Source of the DNA: Haematobia irritans
Lineage: Eukaryota; Arthropoda; Insecta; Diptera; Muscidae
Direction: 5' to 3'
NCBI RefSeq assembly: GCF_050003625.1
Contig: NC_134400.1
Span: 191,485,726 to 191,549,725 of the forward strand
DNA length: 64,000 nucleotides
A model generated the notes under the pieces. The model was not told the origin of the DNA. It did no database searches and saw only the letters and a list, made by a program, of their open reading frames with translations. Position numbers and translations under genes: made by a program. Positions 27,148 to 40,548 of the stretch are shown one piece after another (within the stretch, counting starts at the first letter, position 1; every line of letters begins with the position of its first letter).

Positions 27148-28890
27148 GCCCATATCTCCTAAACTAAGCGTCCTAGAGCGAAAAGGGCTTTAATCCGTGA
27201 CCCCCCTCAAAAATTGAATTTTTTACCCAAATCCTAAAAAAATTGAAATTTTTATATGAAAAACTTATTTTGCCCATATCTCCTAAACTAAGCGTCCTAG
27301 AGCGAAAAGGGCTTTAATTCGTGACCACCCCCAAAAAATTGAAAATTTTCATCCAAACCCCATAAAATTGAAATTTTTGTATGAAAAACTTCTTTTGCCC
27401 ATATCTCCTAAACTAAGCGTCCTAGAGCGAAAATGGCTTTAAATCGTGACCCCCCTCAAAAATTGAATTTTTTACCCAAATCCTAAAAAAATTGAAATTT
27501 TTATATGAAAAACTTCTTTTGCCTATATCTCCTAAACTAAGCGTCCTAGAGCGAAAAGGGCTTTAATCCGTGACCACCCTCAGAAATTGAAATTTTCATC
27601 CAAATCCTAAAAAAAATTGAAATTTTTATATGAAAAACTTCTTTTGCCTATATCTCCTAAAATAAGCGTCCTAGAGCGAAAAGGGCTTTAATCCGTGACC
27701 ACCCTCAAGAATTGAAATTTTCATCCAAATCCTAAAAAAATTGAAATTTTTATATGAAAAACTTCTTTTGCCCATATCTCCTAAACTAAGCGTCCTAGAG
27801 CGAAAAGGGCTTTAATCCGTGACCACCCTCAAGAATTGAATTTTTCATCCAAATCCTAAAAAAATTGAAATTTTTATATGAAAAACTTATTTTGCCCATA
27901 TCTCCTAAACTAAGCGTCCTAGAGCGAAAAGGGCTTTAATCCGTGACCACCCTCAAAAATTGAAATTTTCATCCAAATCCTAAAAAAATTGAAATTTTTA
28001 TATGAAAAACTTCTTTTGCCTATATCTCCTAAACTAAGCGTCCTAGAGCGAAAAGGGCTTTAATTCGTGATCACCCCCAAAAAATTGAAATTTTCATCCA
28101 AACCCCAAAAAAATTGAAATTTTTATATGAAAAACTTCTTTTGCCCATATCTCCTAAACTAAGCGTCCTAGAGCGAAAAGGGCTTTAATTCGTGACCACC
28201 CTCAAAAATTGAAATTTTCATCCAAACCCCAAAAAAATTGAAATTTTTATATGAAAAACTTCTTTTGCCCATATCTCCTAAACTAAGCGTCCTAGAGCGA
28301 AAAGGGCTTTAATTCGTGACCACCCCCAAAAAATTGAAATTTTCATCCAAACCCCAAAAAAATTTAAATTTTTATATGAAAAACTTCTTTTGCCCATATC
28401 TCCTAAACTAAGCATCCTAGAGCGAAAAGGGCTTTAATCCGTGACCCCCCTCAAAAATTGAATTTTTTACCCAAATCCTAAAAAAAATTGAAATTTTTAT
28501 ATGAAAAACTTCTTTTGCCCATATCTCCTAAACTAAGCGTCCTAGAGCGAAAAGGGCTTTAATCCGTGACCCCCCTCAAAAATTGAATTTTTTACCCAAA
28601 TCCTAAAAAAATTGAAATTTTTATATGAAAAACTTCTTTTGTCCATATCTCCTAAACTAAGCGTCCTAGAGCGAAAAGGGCTTTAATTCGTGACCACCCA
28701 CAAAAAATTGAAAAGTCCACCCAAACCCCAAAAAAATTGAAATTTTTATATGAAAAACTTCTTTTGCCCATATCTCCTAAACTAAGCGTCCTAGAGCGAA
28801 AAGGGCTTTAATTCGTGACCACCCACAAAAAATTGAAAAGTCCACCCAAACCCCAAAAAAATTGAAATTTTTATATGAAAAACTTCTTTT
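27148..28890 (+). repeat. Fourteen-monomer segment, copy 1 (offset 5,394 bp)
   Basis: It contains B, E, M with TTTAAATCGTGACC, Q, CTCAAGAATTG units, A, GATCACCCCC D, further D units, the AAGCATCC core variant, B units and two S-type units. Markers AATAAGCG at 27661 and AGCATCC at 28411 recur at 33055 and 33805, both exactly 5,394 bp away. One extra A near 27,607 explains a 5,395-bp offset upstream of it. Confidence 0.87.
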
Positions 28891-31800
28891 GCCCATATCT
28901 CCTAAACTAAGCGTCCTAGAGCGAAAAGGGCTTTAATCCGTGACCCCCCTCAAAAATTGAATTTTTTACCCAAATCCTAAAAAAATTGAAATTTTTATAT
29001 GAAAAACTTCTTTTGCCTATATCTCCTAAACTAAGCGTCCTAAAGCGAAAAGGGCTTTAATTCGTGATCACCCCCAAAAAATTGAAATTTTCATCCAAAC
29101 CCCAAAAAAATTGAAATTTTTATATGAAAAACTTCTTTTGCCCATATCTCCTAAACTAAGCGTCCTAGAGCGAAAAGGGCTTTAATCCGTGACCCCCCTC
29201 AAAAATTGAATTTTTTACCCAAATCCTAAAAAAAGTGAAATTTTTATATGAAAAACTTCTTTTGCCCATATCTCCTAAACTAAGCGTCCTAGAGCGAAAA
29301 GGGCTTTAATTCGTGACCACCCCCAAAAAATTGAAAATTTTCATCCAAACCCCAAAAAATTGAAATTTTTGTATGAAAAACTTCTTTTGCCCATATCTCC
29401 TAAACTAAGCGTCCTAGAGCGAAAAGGGCTTTAATTCGTGACCACCCTCAAAAATTGAAATTTTCATCCAAATCCAAAAAAAATAAAATTTTTATATGAA
29501 AAACTTCTTTTGCCCATATCTCCTAAACTAAGCGTCCTAGAGCGAAAAGGGCTTTAATCCGTGACCACCCTCAAAAATTTAATTTTTTACCCAAATTCTA
29601 AAAAAATTGAAATTTTTATATGAAAAGCTTCTTTCAAATCCTAAAAAAATTGAAATTTTTATATGAAAAACTTCTTTTGCCCATATCTCCTAAACTAAGC
29701 GTCCTAGAGCGAAAAGGGCTTTAATTCGTGACCACCCCCAAAAAATTGAAAATTTTCATCCAAACCCCAAAAAATTGAAATTTTTGTATGAAAAACTTCT
29801 TTTGCCCATATCTCCTAAACTAAGCGTCCTAGAGCGAAAATGGCTTTAATCCGTGACCCCCCTCAAAAATTGAATTTTTTACCCAAATCCTAAAAAAATT
29901 GAAATTTTTATATGAAAAACTTCTTTTGCCTATATCTCCTAAACTAAGCGTCCTAGAGCGAAAAGGGCTTTAATTCGTGACCACCCTCAAAAATTGAAAT
30001 TTTCATCCAAATCCTAAAAAAATTGAAATTTTTATATGAAAAACTTCTTTTGCCCATATCTCGTGACCACCCTCAAAAATTGAAATTTTCATCCAAATCC
30101 TAAAAAAATTGAAATTTTTGTATGAAAAACTTATTTTGCCCATATCTCCTAAACTAAGCGTCCTAGAGCGAAAAGGGCTTTAATCCGTGACCCCCCTCAA
30201 AAATTGAATTTTTTACCCAAATCCTAAAAAAATTGAAATTTTTATATGAAAAACTTCTTTTGCCCATATCTCCTAAACTAAGCGTCCTAGAGCGAAAAGG
30301 GCTTTAATTCGTGACCACCCCCAAAAAATTGAAAATTTTCATCCAAACCCCAAAAAATTGAAATTTTTGTATGAAAAACTTCTTTTGCCCATATCTCCTA
30401 AACTAAGCGTCCTAGAGCGAAAATGGCTTTAATCCGTGACCCCCCTCAAAAATTGAATTTTTTACCCAAATCCTAAAAAAATTGAAATTTTTATATGAAA
30501 AACTTCTTTTGCCTATATCTCCTAAACTAAGCGTCCTAGAGCGAAAAGGGCTTTAATCCGTGACCACCCTCAGAAATTGAAATTTTCATCCAAATCCTAA
30601 AAAAATTGAAATTTTTATATGAAAAACTTCTTTTGCCCATATCTCCTAAACTAAGCGTCCTAGAGCGAAAAGGGCTTTAATTCGTGACCACCCTCAAAAA
30701 TTGAAATTTTCATCCAAATCCTAAAAAAATTGAAATTTTTATATGAAAAACTTCTTTTGCCCATATCTCCTAAACTAAGCGTCCTAGAGCGAAAAGGGCT
30801 TTAATTCGTGACCACCCTCAAAAATTGAATTTTTCATCCAAATCCTAAAAAAAATTGAAATTTTTATATGAAAAACTTATTTTGCCCATATCTCCTAAAC
30901 TAAGCGTCCTAGAGCGAAAAGGGCTTTAATCCGTGACCACCCTCAAAAATTGAAATTTTCATCCAAATCCTAAAAAAATTGGAATTTTTATATGAAAAAC
31001 TTCTTTTGCCTATATCTCCTAAACTAAGCGTCCTAGAGCGAAAAGGGCTTTAATCCGTGACCCCCCTCAAAAATTGAATTTTTTACCCAAATCCTAAAAA
31101 AATTGAAATTTTTATATGAAAAACTTCTTTTGCCCATATCTCCTAAACTAAGCGTCCTAGAGCGAAAAGGGCTTTAATTCGTGACCACCCCCAAAAAATT
31201 GAAATTTTCATCCAAACCCCAAAAAAATTGAAATTTTTATATGAAAAACTTCTTTTGCCCATATCTCCTAAACTAAGCGTCCTAGAGCGAAAAGGGCTTT
31301 AATTCGTGACCACCCCCAAAAAATTTAAATTTTCATCCAAACCCCAAAAAAATTTAAATTTTTATATGAAAAACTTCCTTTGCCCATATCTCCTAAACTA
31401 AGCGTCCTAGAGCGAAAAGGGCTTTAATCCGTGACCCCCCTCAAAAATTGAATTTTTTACCCAAATCCTAAAAAAATTGAAATTTTTATATGAAAAACTT
31501 CTTTTGCCCATATCTCCTAAACTAAGCGTCCTAGAGCGAAAAGGGCTTTAATCCGTGACCCCCCACAAAAATTGAATTTTTTACCCAAATCCTAAAAAAA
31601 TTGTAATTTTTATATGAAAAGCTTCTTTTGCCCATATCTCCTAAACTAAGCGTCCTAGAGCGAAAAGGGCTTTAATTCGTGATCACCCACAAAAAATTGA
31701 AAAGTCCACCCAAACCACAAAAAAATTTAAATTTTTATATGAAAAACTTCTTTTGCCCATATCTCCTAAACTAAGCGTCCTAGAGCGAAAAGGGCTTTAA

Positions 31801-33039
31801 TCCGTGACCACCCTCAAAAATTGAAATTTTCATCCAAATCCTAAAAAAATTGAAATTTTTATATGAAAAACTTCTTTTGCCCATATCTCCTAAACTAAGC
31901 GTCCTAGAGCGAAAAGGGCTTTAATCCGTGACCACCCTCAAAAATTGAAATTTTCATCCAAATCCTAAAAAAATTGAAATTTTTATATGAAAAACTTCTT
32001 TTGCCCATATCTCCTAAACTAAGCGTCCTAGAGCGAAAAGGGCTTTAATCCGTGACCACCCTCAAAAATTGAAATTTTCATCCAAATCCTAAAAAAATTT
32101 AAATTTTTATATGAAAAACTTCGTTTGCCCATATCTCCTAAACTAAGCGTCCTAGAGCGAAAAGGGCTTTAATCCGTGACCACCCTCAAAAATTGAAATT
32201 TTCATTCAAATCCTAAAAAAATTGAAATTTTTATATGAAAAACTTCTTTCGCCCATATCTCCTAAACTAAGCGTCCTAGAGCGAAAAGGGCTTTAATCCG
32301 TGACCACCCTCAAAAATTGAATTTTTTACCCAAATTCTAAAAAAATTGAAATTTTTATATGAAAAGCTTCTTTCAAATCCTAAAAAAATTGAAATTTTTA
32401 TATGAAAAACTTCTTTTGCCCATATCTCCTAAACTAAGCGTCCTAGAGCGAAAAGGGCTTTAATTCGTGACCACCCACAAAAAATTGAAAAGTCCACCCA
32501 ACCCCCCAAAAAATTGAAATTTTTATATGAAAAACTTCTTTTGCCCATATCTCCTAAACTAAGCGTCCTAGAGCGAAAAGGGCTTTAATCCGTGACCCCC
32601 CTCAAAAATTGAATTTTTTACCCAAATCCTAAAAAAATTGAAATTTTTATATGAAAAACTTCTTTTGCCCATATCTCCTAAACTAAGCGTCCTAGAGCGA
32701 AAAGGGCTTTAATTCGTGACCACCCCCAAAAAATTGAAAATTTTCATCCAAACCCCAAAAAATTGAAATTTTTGTATGAAAAACTTCTTTTGCCCATATC
32801 TCCTAAACTAAGCGTCCTAGAGCGAAAATGGCTTTAAATCGTGACCCCCCTCAAAAATTGAATTTTTTACCCAAATCCTAAAAAAATTGAAATTTTTATA
32901 TGAAAAACTTCTTTTGCCTATATCTCCTAAACTAAGCGTCCTAGAGCGAAAAGGGCTTTAATCCGTGACCACCCTCAGAAATTGAAATTTTCATCCAAAT
33001 CCTAAAAAAATTGAAATTTTTATATGAAAAACTTCTTTT
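28450..33039 (+). repeat. ~4.6-kb segment, copy 1 (offsets 7,634, 7,510 and 7,509 bp)
   Basis: It is collinear with about 36,085-40,548 except for whole-monomer gains and losses. Offsets step from 7,634 to 7,510 (one B unit present only here), back to 7,634 (one Q unit present only in copy 2), then to 7,509 (the T unit at 31257 present only here). The rare sequence AATCCAAAAAAAATAAAA at 29471 pairs with 36981, the G junction at 30062 with 37696, and TTGGAATT at 30979 with 38613. Confidence 0.85.
31257..33039 (+). repeat. 14-monomer higher-order cassette, copy 1 (1,783 bp)
   Basis: The order is T-B-X-C-A-A-A-Z-F-S-B-E-M-Q. T ends in CTTCCTTTG, X has TTGTAAT with a HindIII site, Z has CATTCAAATCC and CTTTCGCCC, S has AAAGTCCACCCAACCCCCC, and M has TGG in the core. 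The third A carries TTTAAA and CTTCGTTTG, which is private to this copy. Copies at 46850-48632 (same length), 42455-44236 (one base shorter) and 40549-42454 (one extra Z unit) keep the same order. Confidence 0.9.
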
Positions 33040-34284
33040 GCCTATATCTCCTAAAATAAGCGTCCTAGAGCGAAAAGGGCTTTAATCCGTGACCACCCTC
33101 AAGAATTGAAATTTTCATCCAAATCCTAAAAAAATTGAAATTTTTATATGAAAAACTTCTTTTGCCCATATCTCCTAAACTAAGCGTCCTAGAGCGAAAA
33201 GGGCTTTAATCCGTGACCACCCTCAAGAATTGAATTTTTCATCCAAATCCTAAAAAAATTGAAATTTTTATATGAAAAACTTATTTTGCCCATATCTCCT
33301 AAACTAAGCGTCCTAGAGCGAAAAGGGCTTTAATCCGTGACCACCCTCAAAAATTGAAATTTTCATCCAAATCCTAAAAAAATTGAAATTTTTATATGAA
33401 AAACTTCTTTTGCCTATATCTCCTAAACTAAGCGTCCTAGAGCGAAAAGGGCTTTAATTCGTGATCACCCCCAAAAAATTGAAATTTTCATCCAAACCCC
33501 AAAAAAATTGAAATTTTTATATGAAAAACTTCTTTTGCCCATATCTCCTAAACTAAGCGTCCTAGAGCGAAAAGGGCTTTAATTCGTGACCACCCTCAAA
33601 AATTGAAATTTTCATCCAAACCCCAAAAAAATTGAAATTTTTATATGAAAAACTTCTTTTGCCCATATCTCCTAAACTAAGCGTCCTAGAGCGAAAAGGG
33701 CTTTAATTCGTGACCACCCCCAAAAAATTGAAATTTTCATCCAAACCCCAAAAAAATTTAAATTTTTATATGAAAAACTTCTTTTGCCCATATCTCCTAA
33801 ACTAAGCATCCTAGAGCGAAAAGGGCTTTAATCCGTGACCCCCCTCAAAAATTGAATTTTTTACCCAAATCCTAAAAAAAATTGAAATTTTTATATGAAA
33901 AACTTCTTTTGCCCATATCTCCTAAACTAAGCGTCCTAGAGCGAAAAGGGCTTTAATCCGTGACCCCCCTCAAAAATTGAATTTTTTACCCAAATCCTAA
34001 AAAAATTGAAATTTTTATATGAAAAACTTCTTTTGCCCATATCTCCTAAACTAAGCGTCCTAGAGCGAAAAGGGCTTTAATTCGTGACCACCCACAAAAA
34101 ATTGAAAAGTCCACCCAAACCCCAAAAAAATTGAAATTTTTATATGAAAAACTTCTTTTGCCCATATCTCCTAAACTAAGCGTCCTAGAGCGAAAAGGGC
34201 TTTAATTCGTGACCACCCACAAAAAATTGAAAAGTCCACCCAAACCCCAAAAAAATTGAAATTTTTATATGAAAAACTTCTTTT
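32543..34284 (+). repeat. Fourteen-monomer segment, copy 2 (offset 5,394 bp)
   Basis: This is collinear with 27148-28890, including the rare CTAAAATAAGCG and TTTAAATCG variants. Just after it the two loci diverge: copy 1 has two additional units (B and a CCTAAAGCG D unit) before a B unit with AAAGTGAAA, while this copy goes directly to that unit. Confidence 0.87.
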
Positions 34285-35527
34285 GCCCATATCTCCTAAA
34301 CTAAGCGTCCTAGAGCGAAAAGGACTTTAATCCGTGACCCCCCTCAAAAATTGAATTTTTTACCCAAATCCTAAAAAAAGTGAAATTTTTATATGAAAAA
34401 CTTCTTTTGCCCATATCTCCTAAACTAAGCGTCCTAGAGCGAAAAGGGCTTTAATTCGTGACCACCCCCAAAAAATTGAAAATTTTCATCCAAACCCCAA
34501 AAAATTGAAATTTTTGTATGAAAAACTTCTTTTGCCCATATCTCCTAAACTAAGCGTCCTAGAGCGAAAATGGCTTTAATCCGTGACCCCCCTCAAAAAT
34601 TGAATTTTTTACCCAAATCCTAAAAAAATTGAAATTTTTATATGAAAAACTTCTTTTGCCTATATCTCCTAAACTAAGCGTCCTAGAGCGAAAAGGGCTT
34701 TAATCCGTGACCACCCTCAGAAATTGAAATTTTCATCCAAATCCTAAAAAAATTGAAATTTTTATATGAAAAACTTCTTTTGCCCATATCTCCTAAACTA
34801 AGCGTCCTAGAGCGAAAAGGGCTTTAATTCGTGACCACCCTCAAAAATTGAAATTTTCATCCAAATCCTAAAAAAATTGAAATTTTTATATGAAAAACTT
34901 CTTTTGCCCATATCTCCTAAACTAAGCGTCCTAGAGCGAAAAGGGCTTTAATTCGTGACCACCCTCAAAAATTGAATTTTTCATCCAAATCCTAAAAAAA
35001 ATTGAAATTTTTATATGAAAAACTTATTTTGCCCATATCTCCTAAACTAAGCGTCCTAGAGCGAAAAGGGCTTTAATCCGTGACCACCCTCAAAAATTGA
35101 AATTTTCATCCAAATCCTAAAAAAATTGGAATTTTTATATGAAAAACTTCTTTTGCCTATATCTCCTAAACTAAGCGTCCTAGAGCGAAAAGGGCTTTAA
35201 TCCGTGACCCCCCTCAAAAATTGAATTTTTTACCCAAATCCTAAAAAAATTGAAATTTTTATATGAAAAACTTCTTTTGCCCATATCTCCTAAACTAAGC
35301 GTCCTAGAGCGAAAAGGGCTTTAATTCGTGACCACCCCCAAAAAATTGAAATTTTCATCCAAACCCCAAAAAATTGAAATTTTTATATGAAAAACTTCTT
35401 TTGCCCATATCTCCTAAACTAAGCGTCCTGGAGCGAAAAGGGCTTTAATTCGTGACCACCCCCAAAAAATTGAAATTTTCATCCAAACCCCAAAAAAATT
35501 GAAATTTTTATATGAAAAACTTCTTTT

Positions 35528-36025
35528 GCCCATATCTCCTAAACTAAGCGTCCTAGAGCGAAAAGGGCTTTAATTCGTGACCACCCCCAAAAAATTTAAA
35601 TTTTCATCCAAACCCCAAAAAAATTTAAATTTTTATATGAAAAACTTCCTTTGCCCATATCTCCTAAACTAAGCGTCCTAGAGCGAAAAGGGCTTTAATC
35701 CGTGACCCCCCTCAAAAATTGAATTTTTTACCCAAATCCTAAAAAAATTGAAATTTTTATATGAAAAACTTCTTTTGCCCATATCTCCTAAACTAAGCGT
35801 CCTAGAGCGAAAAGGGCTTTAATCCGTGACCCCCCACAAAAATTGAATTTTTTACCCAAATCCTAAAAAAATTGTAATTTTTATATGAAAAGCTTCTTTT
35901 GCCCATATCTCCTAAACTAAGCGTCCTAGAGCGAAAAGGGCTTTAATTCGTGATCACCCACAAAAAATTGAAAAGTCCACCCAAACCACAAAAAAATTTA
36001 AATTTTTATATGAAAAACTTCTTTT
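35528..36025 (+). repeat. Partial cassette: T-B-X-C only
   Basis: Four units in cassette order (CTTCCTTTG at 35645, X with TTGTAAT, then C) are followed by an A/B hybrid unit, where the cassette order breaks off. The preceding D unit near 35,430 has a core substitution (GTCCTGGAGCG). Confidence 0.85.
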
Positions 36026-36084
36026 GCCCATATCTCCTAAACTAAGCGTCCTAGAGCGAAAAGGGCTTTAATCCGTGACCACCC

Positions 36085-39000
36085 TCAAAAATTGAATTTT
36101 TTACCCAAATCCTAAAAAAAATTGAAATTTTTATATGAAAAACTTCTTTTGCCCATATCTCCTAAACTAAGCGTCCTAGAGCGAAAAGGGCTTTAATCCG
36201 TGACCCCCCTCAAAAATTGAATTTTTTACCCAAATCCTAAAAAAATTGAAATTTTTATATGAAAAACTTCTTTTGCCCATATCTCCTAAACTAAGCGTCC
36301 TAGAGCGAAAAGGGCTTTAATTCGTGACCACCCACAAAAAATTGAAAAGTCCACCCAAACCCCAAAAAAATTGAAATTTTTATATGAAAAACTTCTTTTG
36401 CCCATATCTCCTAAACTAAGCGTCCTAGAGCGAAAAGGGCTTTAATTCGTGACCACCCACAAAAAATTGAAAAGTCCACCCAAACCCCAAAAAAATTGAA
36501 ATTTTTATATGAAAAACTTCTTTTGCCTATATCTCCTAAACTAAGCGTCCTAAAGCGAAAAGGGCTTTAATTCGTGATCACCCCCAAAAAATTGAAATTT
36601 TCATCCAAACCCCAAAAAAATTGAAATTTTTATATGAAAAACTTCTTTTGCCCATATCTCCTAAACTAAGCGTCCTAGAGCGAAAAGGGCTTTAATCCGT
36701 GACCCCCCTCAAAAATTGAATTTTTTACCCAAATCCTAAAAAAAGTGAAATTTTTATATGAAAAACTTCTTTTGCCCATATCTCCTAAACTAAGCGTCCT
36801 AGAGCGAAAAGGGCTTTAATTCGTGACCACCCCCAAAAAATTGAAAATTTTCATCCAAACCCCAAAAAATTGAAATTTTTGTATGAAAAACTTCTTTTGC
36901 CCATATCTCCTAAACTAAGCGTCCTAGAGCGAAAAGGGCTTTAATTCGTGACCACCCTCAAAAATTGAAATTTTCATCCAAATCCAAAAAAAATAAAATT
37001 TTTATATGAAAAACTTCTTTTGCCCATATCTCCTAAACTAAGCGTCCTAGAGCGAAAAGGGCTTTAATCCGTGACCACCCTCAAAAATTTAATTTTTTAC
37101 CCAAATTCTAAAAAAATTGAAATTTTTATATGAAAAGCTTCTTTCAAATCCTAAAAAAATTGAAATTTTTATATGAAAAACTTCTTTTGCCCATATCTCC
37201 TAAACTAAGCGTCCTAGAGCGAAAAGGGCTTTAATTCGTGACCACCCCCAAAAAATTGAAAATTTTCATCCAAACCCCAAAAAATTGAAATTTTTGTATG
37301 AAAAACTTCTTTTGCCCATATCTCCTAAACTAAGCGTCCTAGAGCGAAAATGGCTTTAATCCGTGACCCCCCTCAAAAATTGAATTTTTTACCCAAATCC
37401 TAAAAAAATTGAAATTTTTATATGAAAAACTTCTTTTGCCTATATCTCCTAAACTAAGCGTCCTAGAGCGAAAAGGGCTTTAATCCGTGACCACCCTCAG
37501 AAATTGAAATTTTCATCCAAATCCTAAAAAAATTGAAATTTTTATATGAAAAACTTCTTTTGCCCATATCTCCTAAACTAAGCGTCCTAGAGCGAAAAGG
37601 GCTTTAATTCGTGACCACCCTCAAAAATTGAAATTTTCATCCAAATCCTAAAAAAATTGAAATTTTTATATGAAAAACTTCTTTTGCCCATATCTCGTGA
37701 CCACCCTCAAAAATTGAAATTTTCATCCAAATCCTAAAAAAATTGAAATTTTTGTATGAAAAACTTATTTTGCCCATATCTCCTAAACTAAGCGTCCTAG
37801 AGCGAAAAGGGCTTTAATCCGTGACCCCCCTCAAAAATTGAATTTTTTACCCAAATCCTAAAAAAATTGAAATTTTTATATGAAAAACTTCTTTTGCCCA
37901 TATCTCCTAAACTAAGCGTCCTAGAGCGAAAAGGGCTTTAATTCGTGACCACCCCCAAAAAATTGAAAATTTTCATCCAAACCCCAAAAAATTGAAATTT
38001 TTGTATGAAAAACTTCTTTTGCCCATATCTCCTAAACTAAGCGTCCTAGAGCGAAAATGGCTTTAATCCGTGACCCCCCTCAAAAATTGAATTTTTTACC
38101 CAAATCCTAAAAAAATTGAAATTTTTATATGAAAAACTTCTTTTGCCTATATCTCCTAAACTAAGCGTCCTAGAGCGAAAAGGGCTTTAATCCGTGACCA
38201 CCCTCAGAAATTGAAATTTTCATCCAAATCCTAAAAAAATTGAAATTTTTATATGAAAAACTTCTTTTGCCCATATCTCCTAAACTAAGCGTCCTAGAGC
38301 GAAAAGGGCTTTAATTCGTGACCACCCTCAAAAATTGAAATTTTCATCCAAATCCTAAAAAAATTGAAATTTTTATATGAAAAACTTCTTTTGCCCATAT
38401 CTCCTAAACTAAGCGTCCTAGAGCGAAAAGGGCTTTAATTCGTGACCACCCTCAAAAATTGAATTTTTCATCCAAATCCTAAAAAAAATTGAAATTTTTA
38501 TATGAAAAACTTATTTTGCCCATATCTCCTAAACTAAGCGTCCTAGAGCGAAAAGGGCTTTAATCCGTGACCACCCTCAAAAATTGAAATTTTCATCCAA
38601 ATCCTAAAAAAATTGGAATTTTTATATGAAAAACTTCTTTTGCCTATATCTCCTAAACTAAGCGTCCTAGAGCGAAAAGGGCTTTAATCCGTGACCCCCC
38701 TCAAAAATTGAATTTTTTACCCAAATCCTAAAAAAATTGAAATTTTTATATGAAAAACTTCTTTTGCCCATATCTCCTAAACTAAGCGTCCTAGAGCGAA
38801 AAGGGCTTTAATTCGTGACCACCCCCAAAAAATTGAAATTTTCATCCAAACCCCAAAAAAATTGAAATTTTTATATGAAAAACTTCTTTTGCCCATATCT
38901 CCTAAACTAAGCGTCCTAGAGCGAAAAGGGCTTTAATCCGTGACCCCCCTCAAAAATTGAATTTTTTACCCAAATCCTAAAAAAATTGAAATTTTTATAT

Positions 39001-40548
39001 GAAAAACTTCTTTTGCCCATATCTCCTAAACTAAGCGTCCTAGAGCGAAAAGGGCTTTAATCCGTGACCCCCCACAAAAATTGAATTTTTTACCCAAATC
39101 CTAAAAAAATTGTAATTTTTATATGAAAAGCTTCTTTTGCCCATATCTCCTAAACTAAGCGTCCTAGAGCGAAAAGGGCTTTAATTCGTGATCACCCACA
39201 AAAAATTGAAAAGTCCACCCAAACCACAAAAAAATTTAAATTTTTATATGAAAAACTTCTTTTGCCCATATCTCCTAAACTAAGCGTCCTAGAGCGAAAA
39301 GGGCTTTAATCCGTGACCACCCTCAAAAATTGAAATTTTCATCCAAATCCTAAAAAAATTGAAATTTTTATATGAAAAACTTCTTTTGCCCATATCTCCT
39401 AAACTAAGCGTCCTAGAGCGAAAAGGGCTTTAATCCGTGACCACCCTCAAAAATTGAAATTTTCATCCAAATCCTAAAAAAATTGAAATTTTTATATGAA
39501 AAACTTCTTTTGCCCATATCTCCTAAACTAAGCGTCCTAGAGCGAAAAGGGCTTTAATCCGTGACCACCCTCAAAAATTGAAATTTTCATCCAAATCCTA
39601 AAAAAATTGAAATTTTTATATGAAAAACTTCTTTTGCCCATATCTCCTAAACTAAGCGTCCTAGAGCGAAAAGGGCTTTAATCCGTGACCACCCTCAAAA
39701 ATTGAAATTTTCATTCAAATCCTAAAAAAATTGAAATTTTTATATGAAAAACTTCTTTCGCCCATATCTCCTAAACTAAGCGTCCTAGAGCGAAAAGGGC
39801 TTTAATCCGTGACCACCCTCAAAAATTGAATTTTTTACCCAAATTCTAAAAAAATTGAAATTTTTATATGAAAAGCTTCTTTCAAATCCTAAAAAAATTG
39901 AAATTTTTATATGAAAAACTTCTTTTGCCCATATCTCCTAAACTAAGCGTCCTAGAGCGAAAAGGGCTTTAATTCGTGACCACCCACAAAAAATTGAAAA
40001 GTCCACCCAACCCCCCAAAAAATTGAAATTTTTATATGAAAAACTTCTTTTGCCCATATCTCCTAAACTAAGCGTCCTAGAGCGAAAAGGGCTTTAATCC
40101 GTGACCCCCCTCAAAAATTGAATTTTTTACCCAAATCCTAAAAAAATTGAAATTTTTATATGAAAAACTTCTTTTGCCCATATCTCCTAAACTAAGCGTC
40201 CTAGAGCGAAAAGGGCTTTAATTCGTGACCACCCCCAAAAAATTGAAAATTTTCATCCAAACCCTAAAAAATTGAAATTTTTGTATGAAAAACTTCTTTT
40301 GCCCATATCTCCTAAACTAAGCGTCCTAGAGCGAAAATGGCTTTAATCCGTGACCCCCCTCAAAAATTGAATTTTTTACCCAAATCCTAAAAAAATTGAA
40401 ATTTTTATATGAAAAACTTCTTTTGCCTATATCTCCTAAACTAAGCGTCCTAGAGCGAAAAGGGCTTTAATCCGTGACCACCCTCAGAAATTGAAATTTT
40501 CATCCAAATCCTAAAAAAATTGAAATTTTTATATGAAAAACTTCTTTT
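36085..40548 (+). repeat. ~4.5-kb segment, copy 2
   Basis: This is the partner of 28450-33039. The left junction falls inside a monomer: the unit starting at 36026 has CACCCTC like A but TTTTTTACCC and an eight-A run like the B unit near 28,450. It therefore looks like a crossover product. The right end coincides with the start of the next cassette at 40549. Confidence 0.82.
38891..40548 (+). repeat. Higher-order cassette lacking its first unit (1,658 bp)
   Basis: The order is B-X-C-A-A-A-Z-F-S-B-E-M-Q, exactly the cassette minus the 125-bp T unit (1,783 - 125 = 1,658). It abuts the next cassette at 40549, so three cassettes lie in direct tandem from 38891 to 44236. Confidence 0.88.
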
